Part shown: positions 8,808 through 16,523 of the stretch, piece by piece
Numbering within the stretch: the first letter of the stretch is position 1
Layout: each line of letters opens with the position of its first letter
NCBI GenBank assembly: GCA_030698645.1
Contig: JAUYMV010000618.1
Coordinates: 1 to 23,720, forward strand
Length of the DNA: 23,720 nucleotides
Direction: 5' to 3'
Origin: Mesorhizobium sp.
GTDB taxonomy: Bacteria; Pseudomonadota; Alphaproteobacteria; Rhizobiales; Rhizobiaceae
Program-made: the position numbers and the translations under genes
The notes under the pieces: generated by a model
The model's database searches: none
The model's input: the letters and a program-made list of their open reading frames with translations, nothing else
Told to the model about the DNA's origin: nothing

Positions 8808-9713
8808 ATGACTCTGAACGCCCCGCCCTCGGCCGACATCCCGGACTACCGCCTCTATCGCGAAAGAACCGGCGAGTCCGGCGACTTCTGGCTGCATTGC
8901 GAAACCATCCCGGAGCGCACGCGACTGCACAAATGGGAGATCGCCGCGCATCGCCACCCAGCGCTCTTCCAGATGTTCCACGTCACCGCCGGTACCGGGG
9001 AGGTCTTTCAGGATGGCGCTTTCCGGCCCTTCGCGGCGCCCTGCATCCTGTTCATCCCGCCGGGCGCGGTGCACGGCTTCCGTTTCACGCGCGATGTCGA
9101 TGGGCGTGTCGTGACGGCGCTTGCCGACCGCCTGCAGGGGCTTTCGGCGACCGATCGCCAGATCGCTTCGTTTGCCCGCGCCGTCCGCATCGTCGCCCTC
9201 GCCGAGACCGCGCGCGACGCGCAGGCGGCCGAAAGCCAGCAACGCATCGCGCGTGAAATGGACGACCCGTCGATCGGCCGGACCATCGCGCTGGAAGCCA
9301 TCGTCGCCATCGCCATTGTCGATCTGGCGCGCGCATGGACGGCGGATGCCCGCCATCTCGAGCCGATCGTCGACCGTGGCCAGGCGCGGCTCGAAGCCCT
9401 GGAGAGCCTGGTCGCGGTCCATTTCCGCGACCGGCGCGCCGTTGCCTTCTACGCCGAACGCCTCGGCCTCTCGGCCGCCCACCTCAATCGCATCGTCCGC
9501 GACGCCACCGGCCTCAGCGTCCAGGCGATGATCGCCAGGCGTATCCTGGAGGCGGCGCGCCGCGACCTCGTCTTCACGCCGACGCCGGTCAATCGCATCG
9601 CCGAGTCGCTCGGCTTCGCCGACCCCGCCTACTTCAACCGCTTCTTCCGCCGGCAGACCGGCATGACGCCCGGCGCCTTCCGCGACGCCGAGCGCCGGCG
9701 GCTGGGTGGCTGA
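8808..9713 (+). CDS. pobR: AraC-family regulator of 4-hydroxybenzoate use
   Basis: 301 residues from ATG 8808. The N-terminal half is a cupin-like sensor domain (HKWEIAAHRHPALFQMFHV, then FIPPGAVHGFRF). The C-terminal half (about residues 200-300) has two helix-turn-helix units, AVAFYAERLGLSAAHLNRI and NRIAESLGFADPAYFNRFFR, the second matching the AraC signature. It is divergent from pobA, and in Agrobacterium the pobA activator is an AraC-type PobR, so the assignment rests on both family and position. An in-frame ATG at 8772 would add twelve residues with no family resemblance. Neither start has a strong ribosome binding site; 8808 was chosen because it leaves room for the divergent promoters. 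It probably activates pobA in response to 4-hydroxybenzoate. Confidence 0.85.
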   Translation: MTLNAPPSADIPDYRLYRERTGESGDFWLHCETIPERTRLHKWEIAAHRHPALFQMFHVTAGTGEVFQDGAFRPFAAPCILFIPPGAVHGFRFTRDVDGRVVTALADRLQGLSATDRQIASFARAVRIVALAETARDAQAAESQQRIAREMDDPSIGRTIALEAIVAIAIVDLARAWTADARHLEPIVDRGQARLEALESLVAVHFRDRRAVAFYAERLGLSAAHLNRIVRDATGLSVQAMIARRILEAARRDLVFTPTPVNRIAESLGFADPAYFNRFFRRQTGMTPGAFRDAERRRLGG

Positions 9714-9721
9714 GGACCGTC

Positions 9722-9768
9722 TTGAATTTGCCGTCGATATGTGCTACATATATTGCACATTTCAGGAG
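9722..9768 (+). promoter_or_regulatory. Promoter, operator and RBS of the second TA module
   Basis: A -35 box TTGAAT (9722-9727) and a -10 box TACATA (9745-9750) are separated by exactly 17 bases. The -10 box lies inside an imperfect 22-base palindrome at 9739-9760 (ATGTGCTACATATATTGCACAT, 9 of 11 pairs matched), so a bound repressor would block RNA polymerase. AGGAGG at 9763-9768 is the ribosome binding site of the antitoxin gene. The arrangement fits autorepression by the AbrB-type antitoxin. Confidence 0.75.
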
Positions 9769-9775
9769 GCACGAG

Positions 9776-10042
9776 ATGGCAGTAGCGGCGAAGATCCGGC
9801 GTCAGGGAGGCGCGGCCGTCATAACGATCCCGCCCGCATTGCTCAAGCTTCTCAACACGGAAGTCGGCGCTGAGATGTCCCTGAGCGTTGTTGACGGCGA
9901 CCTCATCGCGCGACCCGTTTCGGGCGGTCGCAAGCGCTATTCGCTCGCCGAACTGCTGCGGGGCGCCGAAGCGATGGCCGAGCTGAACAGCGAAACGGCG
10001 TGGGCGCGCGAGGGAGATCCGGTCGGCCGCGAGATATCCTGA
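9776..10042 (+). CDS. AbrB/MazE-family antitoxin
   Basis: 88 residues. The N-terminal region KIRRQGGAAVITIPPALLKLL followed by VGAEMSLSVVDGDLIARPV is a SpoVT/AbrB swapped-hairpin DNA-binding domain, as in MazE/ChpBI antitoxins. The C-terminal half (YSLAELLRGAEAMAELNSE) is the toxin-binding tail. A strong AGGAGG ribosome binding site precedes ATG 9776. The stop overlaps the toxin start by one base (TGATG), so the two are translated together. The antitoxin should neutralise the MazF partner and repress the palindrome at 9739-9760. It sits between pobR and the convergent ABC transporter operon with no evident link to either. Confidence 0.9.
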   Translation: MAVAAKIRRQGGAAVITIPPALLKLLNTEVGAEMSLSVVDGDLIARPVSGGRKRYSLAELLRGAEAMAELNSETAWAREGDPVGREIS

Positions 10043-10404
10043 TGGTGTGCAGCAGCGTGCCCAAGCGGGGCGACGTCTACTGGATCGATCCCAATCCGGT
10101 CGCCGGGCGAGAGATGAAGGATCGACATCGTTTCGTCGTGATCACGCCGAAGGAAATCAATGCGCTTGGCGTCTCGATGACGGTTCCGGTGACGACCGGC
10201 GGCACATTCACGCGCAATGCCGGACTGGCGGTGCCGATCATCGGGCACCAGACGACCGACATTGCGGTCTGCAACCAGGTGCGCGGTTTCGACATCGAGG
10301 CGCGCGTGCGCGCAGGCACCGCCCGCTACATCGAAACCCTGGAGGAGCCGACGATCGGCGAGATCGTCGCCCGCGTCGTGAGCGCGATCGATCCCGACGG
10401 CTGA
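10042..10404 (+). CDS. MazF/PemK-family endoribonuclease toxin (ChpB-like)
   Basis: 120 residues from the ATG at 10042 that shares its A with the antitoxin stop. The opening KRGDVYWIDPNPVAGREMKD with RHRFVVITPKEINALG, and the middle VPVTTGGTF, are the hallmark blocks of MazF/ChpB toxins. These cleave single-stranded RNA at short specific sequences. QVRGFDIEARVR and the helical end EEPTIGEIVARVVSAI complete the fold. The specificity cannot be read here. A GTG three bases into the gene and a longer open frame upstream are alternatives, but the one-base coupling favours this start. The terminator hairpin at 10423-10446 follows 18 bases downstream. Confidence 0.92.
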   Translation: MVCSSVPKRGDVYWIDPNPVAGREMKDRHRFVVITPKEINALGVSMTVPVTTGGTFTRNAGLAVPIIGHQTTDIAVCNQVRGFDIEARVRAGTARYIETLEEPTIGEIVARVVSAIDPDG

Positions 10405-10422
10405 CGCGACCGCCGCAATGAA

Positions 10423-10446
10423 AAAGGGGCGGTCGCCCGCCCCTTT
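10423..10446. terminator. Bidirectional rho-independent terminator
   Basis: AAAGGGGCGG (10423-10432), a four-base loop TCGC, and CCGCCCCTTT (10437-10446) form a perfect ten-pair stem. On the minus strand it is followed by a further run of T, so it is a good terminator for the binding-protein gene ending at 10468. On the plus strand TTTCTC follows, so it also serves the MazF gene ending at 10404. Confidence 0.85.
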
Positions 10447-10467
10447 CTCAGGTCGATCCTCGGAAGC

Positions 10468-11439
10468 TTACTTGATCGCCTTGTCAGTGATCGCCGATGT
10501 CCAGGCGCCGGTCGGCTCCTTGGTGATGATCTTCTGCGCCAGCAGCGCGTCCGCGGTGCGCTTGTAGGCGGCTTCGACCAGTTTGCCGTCGCCGTCGGCG
10601 ATCAGCTTGGCGACTTCGCCCATCATGCGCTTCTGGTGGTTCTCGTCCTGGCCGCCGGCCTCGACGACGATGCCGGCCGCTTCGTCCGGATTGGCCACGG
10701 CGTAGTTCCAGCCCTTCATCGACGCGCGCACGAACTTGACCATCTTCTCCTCGAAGGCCGGGTCCGCGAGCTTGTCTTCCATCACGTAGAGCCCGTCCTC
10801 GAGCAGGTCGTTGCCCATCTCCGAGTAGTTGAACACGATCAGGTCTTCCGGCTTGTAGCCGGCGTCGATCAGCTGCCAGTATTCGTTGTAGGTCATGACC
10901 GAGATGCAGTCGGCCTGCTTCTGGATCAGCGGCTGTACGTCGAAGGACTGCTTCAGAACGGTGACGCCATCGGCGCCGCCTTCGGTCGACAGGCCGAGCT
11001 TGTTCATCCAGGCGTAGAACGGATACTCGTTGCCGAAGAACCAGACGCCGAGCGTCCTGCCCTTGAAGTCGGCTTCGGTCTTGACCGGACCGTCCGCCGG
11101 GCAGACCATTTCCATGCCGGCCTTCTTGAACGGCTGGGCGATGTTGACCAGGCCGACGCCCTTGTCGCGGGCCGCCAGCGCGCCGCCCATCCAGTCGACG
11201 ATCACGTCGGCGCCGCCGCCGGCGATGACCTGTTCGGGCGCGATGTCGGGGCCGCCCGGCTTGATCTCGACGTCGAGGCCTTCCTCTTCATAGAAGCCCT
11301 TTTCCTTGGCGACGTAATAGCCGCCGAACTGGGCCTGGGTGACCCATTTCAGCTGCAGCGTCACCTTGTCGGCGGCCATCGCCTGCATGGCGGCCAGCGA
11401 CATTGCCCCCGCCATCAATCCAACGATCAGTTTTTTCAT
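10468..11439 (-). CDS. ABC transporter substrate-binding protein, NMT1/THI5-like
   Basis: 323 residues. MKKLIVGLMAGAMSLAAMQ followed by AMAA is a clear signal peptide, so the mature protein begins near Ala/Asp 22 and acts in the periplasm. KVTLQLKWVTQAQFGGYYVAK and EKGFYEEEGLDVEI are the standard opening of the NMT1/THI5 (ThiY-like) family, whose known ligands include pyrimidine and thiamine precursors, riboflavin, taurine and nitrate analogues. The acidic-aromatic stretch YNEYWQLIDAGY supports the same family. ATG 11439 is preceded by AGGGA. It is the last gene of a four-gene importer operon, 22 bases after the second permease. Given the pyrimidine-degrading genes further along, a pyrimidine or hydantoin-like ligand is plausible but not proven. 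Confidence 0.92.
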   Translation of the reverse strand: MKKLIVGLMAGAMSLAAMQAMAADKVTLQLKWVTQAQFGGYYVAKEKGFYEEEGLDVEIKPGGPDIAPEQVIAGGGADVIVDWMGGALAARDKGVGLVNIAQPFKKAGMEMVCPADGPVKTEADFKGRTLGVWFFGNEYPFYAWMNKLGLSTEGGADGVTVLKQSFDVQPLIQKQADCISVMTYNEYWQLIDAGYKPEDLIVFNYSEMGNDLLEDGLYVMEDKLADPAFEEKMVKFVRASMKGWNYAVANPDEAAGIVVEAGGQDENHQKRMMGEVAKLIADGDGKLVEAAYKRTADALLAQKIITKEPTGAWTSAITDKAIK

Positions 11440-11461
11440 GTTCTTTCCCTCTAGAGACTGT

Positions 11462-12580
11462 CTACCCACCACGGACAGACGGATGCCAGAACGTCACGGC
11501 CCGTTCGATCAGGGCCAGGACGCCATAAAAAATCGATCCCGCCAGCGCCGCCGCCGCGATCTCCGCCCAGACCATGTCGACATTCATTCTGCCGACTTCG
11601 GTCGAGATGCGAAAGCCCATTCCGACGACGGGCGTGCCGAAGAATTCCGCCACGATAGCGCCGATCAGCGCCAGTGTGGAGTTGATTTTCAAGGCGTTGA
11701 AGATGAACGGCGCGGCGGCGGGAAGCCTGAGCTTGACCAGCGTCTGCGTGTAGCCGGCTGCGTAGGTGCGCATCAGGTCGCGCTCCATGGCGCCGGATGC
11801 GGAAAGCCCCGCCACCGTGTTCACCAGCATCGGGAAGAACGTCATGATGGCGACGACCGCCGCCTTCGAATGCCAGTCGAAGCCGAACCACATCACCATG
11901 ATCGGGGCGACCCCGATGATCGGCAGCGCGGAGACCATGTTGCCGATCGGCATGAGGCCGCGGCGCAGGAACAGGAAACGGTCGGCGAGGATGGCGACCG
12001 CGAAGCCCGCGCCGCAGCCGATGGCGTAGCCCGCCACCACCGACTTGAAGATGGTCTGGTTGACGTCCGCTGCCAGGATCGGCAGCGAATTGGCGAAGCG
12101 CAGCCCGATGGCCGACGGCGGCGGCAGCAGGATGAACGGGATGCCGGCCCCCCGCGTGATCGCCTCCCACAGGATCAGCAGCCAGGCGCCGAAGATCGCC
12201 GGCACCAGCAGGCGCAGCGCCGCGCCGGCCTGGCGCGAGCGCGGCGTCATCGCCGACAGCACGCTCACCAGCCGCCAGGCGATGAGCCAGCACGCGGCAA
12301 CCAGCGCGAAGAAGGCGAAGCCCGCATCGCCCTCGTGGCCGGCGACGCCGGCGAGCAGCAGCCAGGCCGCCCCGTGCGCCGCCACGAACAGGAGCGCCGC
12401 TTCGGCGACAGCCGACAAGCGCAGCGCGGGCGCCGCGGCCCCGGCCAGCACCAGCGCGAAGATGACGAGCGTCGTTGCGCTGACGGCGCTTGCATCGGAC
12501 GCGACGATCGGCAGGCCGAACAGGGCGATGGCCGCGAGCAACAGGGCAGTGAGGGATTGCCAGGGCATCCGCGCGATCAT
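11462..12580 (-). CDS. ABC transporter permease with extra N-terminal membrane domain
   Basis: 372 residues, about 100 longer than a usual SsuC/ThiX-type permease. The C-terminal 250 residues are the BPD_transp_1 domain, with the coupling-helix region AAGYTQTLVKLRLPAAAPFIFNALK near residue 290. The first roughly 130 residues contain three or four additional hydrophobic segments (SLTALLLAAIALFGLPIV, TTLVIFALVLAGAAAPAL, AALLFVAAHGAAWLLLAG, FAFFALVAACWLIAW) of unknown role. ATG 12580 overlaps the preceding permease's stop by four bases (ATGA), which fixes the start; the frame is open further upstream only as a shadow of that gene. The two permeases presumably form a heterodimer. Confidence 0.93.
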   Translation of the reverse strand: MIARMPWQSLTALLLAAIALFGLPIVASDASAVSATTLVIFALVLAGAAAPALRLSAVAEAALLFVAAHGAAWLLLAGVAGHEGDAGFAFFALVAACWLIAWRLVSVLSAMTPRSRQAGAALRLLVPAIFGAWLLILWEAITRGAGIPFILLPPPSAIGLRFANSLPILAADVNQTIFKSVVAGYAIGCGAGFAVAILADRFLFLRRGLMPIGNMVSALPIIGVAPIMVMWFGFDWHSKAAVVAIMTFFPMLVNTVAGLSASGAMERDLMRTYAAGYTQTLVKLRLPAAAPFIFNALKINSTLALIGAIVAEFFGTPVVGMGFRISTEVGRMNVDMVWAEIAAAALAGSIFYGVLALIERAVTFWHPSVRGG

Positions 12581-13452
12581 GCCGGTCGCGCCCCCATTGA
12601 GCGCTCGACGATGCGTCCGGCCAGCCCGACCAGGCTGACCAGCAGGATTGCGACCACCGAGCCCGCGACGAGCGCAGAGAACATGTCGATGGTCTGGCTG
12701 TAGTAAGCGCCGGTCAGGAGTTTCGCGCCAATGCCGGCGACCGCCCCCGTTGGCAGTTCGCCGACGATGGCGCCGACGAGGCTCGCCGCCACCGCGACCT
12801 TCATCGAGGTGAACAGGAACGGCACCGAGGCCGGCACCCGCAGCTTCCAGAACACCTGGGCCGGGCTCGCATGATAGGTGTGCATCAGATCCAGATGCGT
12901 CAGTTCCGGCGAGCGCAGCCCCTTCACCATACCGACCGCGACCGGGAAGAACGACAGATAGGTGGAGATCAGCGCCTTGGGGATCAGCCCCACGATGCCG
13001 ATCGCCGCCAGCACGACGATGATCATCGGCGCCAGCGCCAGGATCGGGATCGTCTGCGAGGTGATGATCCACGGCATCAGGCTACGGTCCAGCGTGCGCA
13101 CATGCACGATGCCGACGGCAATCGCGATGCCGAGCGCCGTGCCGAAGGCGAAGCCCAGCAGCGTCGCCGAGAGCGTCACCCAGGCATGGTAGACGAGGCT
13201 CCGGTTGCTGGTGACCTTGCGCAGAAAAGTGTTCTCGAAAAAGTTCTGCGCCACCTGGTGCGGCGCCGGCAGCGTCGGCTTCGGCTGCGTCATCGTCTTG
13301 ACGAAGAACTCGCCCGCCGTCGAGGTAACCCCGCCGCGCCGGTCCAGATCGCGCTGGAACGGCGCATTCATGACATAGGTCAGCGCATACCAGCCGATGA
13401 CGATGGCCAGGAGTATGGTGAGCACGGGAATCGTATTGCGCAGCGCGGTCAT
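12577..13452 (-). CDS. ABC transporter permease
   Basis: 291 residues. A first membrane helix (VLTILLAIVIGWYALTYVM, about 9-28) is followed by an unusually long external segment of about 65 residues. The five-helix transport domain then carries the coupling-helix signature TYHASPAQVFWKLRVPASVPFLF around residues 200-222. It is the second gene of the importer operon and overlaps the next permease by four bases. ATG 13452 was chosen because upstream sequence of the same frame falls inside the repeat at 13467-13536 and has no coding character. Family: BPD_transp_1, SsuC/TauC/ThiX subgroup. Confidence 0.93.
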   Translation of the reverse strand: MTALRNTIPVLTILLAIVIGWYALTYVMNAPFQRDLDRRGGVTSTAGEFFVKTMTQPKPTLPAPHQVAQNFFENTFLRKVTSNRSLVYHAWVTLSATLLGFAFGTALGIAIAVGIVHVRTLDRSLMPWIITSQTIPILALAPMIIVVLAAIGIVGLIPKALISTYLSFFPVAVGMVKGLRSPELTHLDLMHTYHASPAQVFWKLRVPASVPFLFTSMKVAVAASLVGAIVGELPTGAVAGIGAKLLTGAYYSQTIDMFSALVAGSVVAILLVSLVGLAGRIVERSMGARPA

Positions 13453-13466
13453 CGTGCGGTGCTCCG

Positions 13467-13536
13467 CTCCCCTCCCCCTTGCGGGGGTCCGAAGGACGGG
13501 CGAGACCCGTGGCTCCCCCAATTAGGGGTGGGGGTT
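13467..13536. repeat. Palindromic C/G-rich intergenic repeat, copy 2 (short paired form)
   Basis: The left half CTCCCCCTTGCGGGGGTC and the right half, reading on the other strand ACCCCCACCCCTAATTGGGGGAG-like, form an imperfect hairpin between the ATPase gene and the first permease gene. A small inner stem (GGGCGAGACCC) sits in the middle. Same family as the elements at 741-873, 21236-21273 and 22605-22709. Here it lies inside an operon, so it may cause partial termination or stabilise mRNA ends. Confidence 0.7.
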
Positions 13537-13545
13537 AGATTAAGC

Positions 13546-14337
13546 TCAATCCTCATAACTATGCCCCGCCCTCAGCCCGTCCCGCACCCTTGCCGCGATG
13601 GCCAGGAACTCCGGCGTCTCTCGAATATCGAGCGGCCGCTCCTTCGGCAGCGTCGACTCGATCACGTCGGTGACCCGGCCGGGGCGCGGCGACATGACGA
13701 CGATCTTGGTGGACAGGTAGACGGCTTCCGGGATCGAATGCGTGACGAAGCAGATCGTCTTGTTCGTCCGCGCCCAGAGTTCGAGCAACTGCTCGTTGAG
13801 ATGGTCGCGCACGATCTCGTCGAGCGCGCCGAACGGTTCGTCCATCAGCAGCAGGTCGGCGTCGAAGGCGAGCGCGCGCGCGATCGAGGCGCGCTGCTGC
13901 ATGCCGCCGGACAATTGCCAGGGAAACTTCTTCTCGAAGCCGGTGAGATTGACCAGCGCCAGCGTCTGCCGGACGCGCGCGCGCCGCTCCTCGGCCGGCA
14001 GGCCCATGATCTCCAGCGGCAGCGCAACGTTGCGCTCGATGGTGCGCCACGGATAGAGCGCGGCGGCCTGGAAAACATAGCCATAGGCGCGCTTCTCGCG
14101 CGCCTGTTCGGGCGTCATGCCGTTGACGGTGATGGTGCCCGACGTCGGTTTCTCGAGATCCGCGATGACGCGCAGGAACGTCGTCTTGCCGCAGCCCGAC
14201 GGCCCGATGAAGGAGACGAACTCGCCCTTGGCGATGTCGAGACTGACGTCGGAAAGCGCGTTGACCGGCCCGTCATTGGTCTCGAAGGTGAGGCCAAGGT
14301 GGCTTGCCGAAACGACGCTCGCGGTATTCTCTGTCAT
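13546..14337 (-). CDS. ABC transporter ATP-binding protein (SsuB/TauB/ThiZ type)
   Basis: 263 residues. All nucleotide-binding motifs are intact: Walker A GPSGCGKT (residues 45-52), Q-loop YVFQ (87-90), signature LSGGMQQR (142-149), Walker B LLLMDE (162-167), D-loop GALD, and the switch histidine in VTHSIPEA near 199. It is the first gene of the importer operon and powers uptake with the two permeases and the NMT1-type binding protein downstream. ATG 14337 was preferred over a TTG twelve codons upstream; neither has a strong ribosome binding site. It is divergent from the cupin gene, with 64 bases between starts. Confidence 0.94.
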   Translation of the reverse strand: MTENTASVVSASHLGLTFETNDGPVNALSDVSLDIAKGEFVSFIGPSGCGKTTFLRVIADLEKPTSGTITVNGMTPEQAREKRAYGYVFQAAALYPWRTIERNVALPLEIMGLPAEERRARVRQTLALVNLTGFEKKFPWQLSGGMQQRASIARALAFDADLLLMDEPFGALDEIVRDHLNEQLLELWARTNKTICFVTHSIPEAVYLSTKIVVMSPRPGRVTDVIESTLPKERPLDIRETPEFLAIAARVRDGLRAGHSYED

Positions 14338-14401
14338 GAATGGCTGGCCGCCGGGCTGGTTGCTGACCTGCAACGGGAACAGGAATTGCGAAGGAAATGC
14401 A

Positions 14402-14815
14402 ATGCCCGACTTGACGAAACCGACTTACCGCGTGGTGCGTCCGACTGACGCTTATGCCGGCAGGCAGGGATTGAGCTATTTCGCCGGCGTTGCCGCCGAG
14501 ACGGTCGGTGCGACCGGCCTCTGCATGCATGTCGTCACCATCCCGCCCGGCGGCCGCGCGAAGGCGCATCTGCACGCGGCGCATGAATCCGCCGTCTATG
14601 TGCTCTCCGGCGCCGCGCGCACCTGGTTCGGCGAGCGGCTCGAGGACTTCGCCGACATGGGACCGGGCGAGATGATGTATATCCCTCCCGGCGTGCCGCA
14701 TCTGCCGGCCAATCTGGGCGACGTGCCCTGCACCGCGATCATCGCGTGCACCGACCCCAACGAGCAGGAAAGCGTGGTCCTGCTGCCGGACCTCGACGCA
14801 TTGGCTTCCGGATAG
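14402..14815 (+). CDS. Cupin-domain protein
   Basis: 137 residues forming one small beta-barrel. The metal-site motif HLHAAHESAVYVLSG lies near residues 58-72, and the second cupin motif PGEMMYIPPGVPHLPANLG near 96-114 supplies the fourth ligand histidine. ATG 14402 has GAAGGA upstream. Cupins of this size are usually metal-dependent enzymes or small-molecule binders; no substrate can be assigned. The C-terminal 33 residues are repeated as a broken copy at 16421-16522, on the other side of the phytase-like gene. Confidence 0.85.
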   Translation: MPDLTKPTYRVVRPTDAYAGRQGLSYFAGVAAETVGATGLCMHVVTIPPGGRAKAHLHAAHESAVYVLSGAARTWFGERLEDFADMGPGEMMYIPPGVPHLPANLGDVPCTAIIACTDPNEQESVVLLPDLDALASG

Positions 14816-14833
14816 AAAACCAACGCGGCTCTT

Positions 14834-14851
14834 GCGCCGTCGAAGCGGCGC
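14834..14851. other. Small hairpin after the cupin gene
   Basis: GCGCCG (14834-14839), loop TCGAAG, and CGGCGC (14846-14851) form a six-pair stem 18 bases after the cupin stop. No T-run follows, so it is at best a weak terminator or mRNA 3' end structure. The rest of the 191-base gap to the next gene shows only a good ribosome binding site (AGGAGAG) for the following gene. Confidence 0.35.
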
Positions 14852-15006
14852 CCGAGCCCTGCCGGCCGCCATGCAGGTGCCGCACCAAGCGGTGCTGCGC
14901 CAAAGGTGTGTTCGGTTGCAAAACTGCAATCGATCCGTCACCCGCCGGTCAAGCAGGGGCAGTAGCGGTTATGCGCCCTTCCCCAACCTCTTCAGGAGAG
15001 CCGATC

Positions 15007-16359
15007 ATGCTGAAAACCACCGTCTGCGCCGTCGCACTGGCCATTGCCTGCGGCGCCGCAAATGCCGAAACCGTCTTCCCGGCCAAGCTCGCCGGCCATG
15101 CCGTCATCCCCGCCGCTACCTTCGTGCCGACGCCGGCCGACGCTCCGGCCGATGCGAAGATCTCCGGCAAGTTCACGACCGCTGCCCGCGTCGACGCCGT
15201 TGGCACTGTGCCGGGCGACACCGGCGGCATGCACGGCAAGCGTCCGACCGGCCTGTCCGTCCCCTTCGAGGGCCAGCCGCTCCAGGGCATGTCGGGCTTC
15301 GCGATGAACCGCGCCGAGGACGGCTCGATCTATGCGCTCACCGACAATGGCTTTGGCTCCAAGTTGAACAGCCCCGACGCGCTGCTTTATTTCCACAAGC
15401 TTGCGCCGGATTTCGAGACCGGCTCGGTCGACGTCAAGGAGACGGTCTTCCTGTCCGACCCGGACAAGAAGGTGCCGTTCCGCATCGCCTATGAAGGCTC
15501 CGACAGCCGCTACCTGACCGGTGCCGATTTCGATCTCGAAAGCATCCAGTTGTTGAACGGCGAAATCTGGATCGGCGAGGAGTTCGGCCCCTATCTGATC
15601 CACGCCAGCCTCGACGGCAAGGTCATCGCGGTTCACCCGACCATGATGGACGGCAAGGTGCTGAAGAGCGTCGATCATCCGACGATCAGCGGCCTCTCCA
15701 AGATCGGCGCCGACTGGACGGTTCCGCGCTCCGGCGGCTATGAGGGCTTGGCGTTGCAGCCCGAGACCAACCTGCTCTGGGCGATGCTCGAAAAGCCGCT
15801 CGTCGGCGAGGACGGCAAGCCCGTCGGCAACCATCTCCAGGTGCTCGCCTTCGACCCGGCCAAGGGCGAATGGACCGGTCAGGGCTTCAAGTTCGCGCTC
15901 GCCGAAGGCGCAACCGCGATCGGCGATTTCAACTTCATCGACGCGACCCGCGCGCTGGTCATCGAGCGCGACAATGGCGAGGGCGATCCGTCGCTCAAAT
16001 GCGAAGGCGAGGCCAAGCCCGACTGCTTCCCGGCCCCGGCGATGCTGAAGCGCATCGTGCTGATCGACACGGCGACGATCGATGCCGACGGTTTCGTGCG
16101 CCGTATCGGCCATATCGACCTGATGAACATCGCCGATCCGGAGGGCAAGAACCGGCTGGAGACCGTCGCCAAGCGCGACCTCAAGGGCATCATGACCTTC
16201 CCCTTCTTCACGATCGAGGACGTCATGGCCGTGTCTGACACGCAGATCATCGTCGCCAACGACAACAACCTGCCGTTCTCGTCAGGCCGCAAGCTGGACG
16301 CAGCCGCCGACAACGAGTTCATGCTGCTCGACGTCGCCGAGATGCTCGCCGCCAAATAG
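15007..16359 (+). CDS. Secreted phytase-like / esterase-like protein (PF13449 type)
   Basis: 450 residues. The N-terminus MLKTTVCAVALAIACGAANA is a signal peptide cleaved after about residue 20, so the protein is periplasmic or secreted. The blocks PLQGMSGFAMN, YALTDNGFGSKLNSPDALLYFHKL, IWIGEEFGPYLIHASLDGKV, GGYEGLALQPETNLLWAMLEKP and ALVIERDNGEGDPS follow the beta-propeller pattern of the 'esterase-like activity of phytase family' domain. The aspartate-, asparagine- and glutamate-rich turns could bind calcium. Enzyme activity in this family is poorly defined, so phytase activity should not be assumed. ATG 15007 is preceded by AGGAGAG. The gene has its own terminator at 16373-16401. Confidence 0.88.
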   Translation: MLKTTVCAVALAIACGAANAETVFPAKLAGHAVIPAATFVPTPADAPADAKISGKFTTAARVDAVGTVPGDTGGMHGKRPTGLSVPFEGQPLQGMSGFAMNRAEDGSIYALTDNGFGSKLNSPDALLYFHKLAPDFETGSVDVKETVFLSDPDKKVPFRIAYEGSDSRYLTGADFDLESIQLLNGEIWIGEEFGPYLIHASLDGKVIAVHPTMMDGKVLKSVDHPTISGLSKIGADWTVPRSGGYEGLALQPETNLLWAMLEKPLVGEDGKPVGNHLQVLAFDPAKGEWTGQGFKFALAEGATAIGDFNFIDATRALVIERDNGEGDPSLKCEGEAKPDCFPAPAMLKRIVLIDTATIDADGFVRRIGHIDLMNIADPEGKNRLETVAKRDLKGIMTFPFFTIEDVMAVSDTQIIVANDNNLPFSSGRKLDAAADNEFMLLDVAEMLAAK

Positions 16360-16372
16360 ACCGTTACGCCGG

Positions 16373-16401
16373 CCGCCCCTTGTCGCCATGGCGAGGGGCG
16401 G
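16373..16401 (+). terminator. Rho-independent-type hairpin after the phytase-like gene
   Basis: CCGCCCCT (16373-16380) pairs with AGGGGCGG (16394-16401), and between them CGCCATGGCG is itself a ten-base palindrome. TTGTTG follows. The stem begins 13 bases after the stop codon, a good terminator position, though the T-run is short. Confidence 0.7.
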
Positions 16402-16420
16402 TTGTTGCGGAGTTGACTAG

Positions 16421-16522
16421 CCAATCCGCGACGTGCCCTGCACCGCCATCATCGCGCGCACCGACCCCAACGAGCAGGAAAGCGTCGTTCTGCTGCCGGA
16501 GCTGGACGGGCTTGTGAGGTAG
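16421..16522 (+). pseudogene. Remnant of a second cupin gene (3' end only)
   Basis: 16429-16507 matches the 3' end of the cupin gene (14719-14797) with about six differences in 79 bases. The frame encodes RDVPCTAIIARTDPNEQESV, then VLLPELDGL, and ends at a TAG (16520-16522). The match begins abruptly at CCAAT (16421), with a two-base deletion just inside, and there is no start codon, no ribosome binding site and none of the cupin metal motifs. Four of the six differences are silent and one is a conservative Asp-to-Glu, so the fragment comes from a cupin gene that evolved under selection before it was cut down. It lies directly after the terminator of the phytase-like gene. Confidence 0.85.
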
Positions 16523-16523
16523 C

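Noticed and set aside
13453..13521. Upstream extension of the first permease gene
   Set aside because: The extra 23 residues are translated from the palindromic repeat and show no coding character.
11339..14448. Long plus-strand open frames (454 and 525 codons) opposite the ABC transporter genes
   Set aside because: Translations are dominated by Arg, Asp, Gln and His repeats typical of antisense reading of membrane protein genes. The minus-strand genes have full family motifs and coupled starts.
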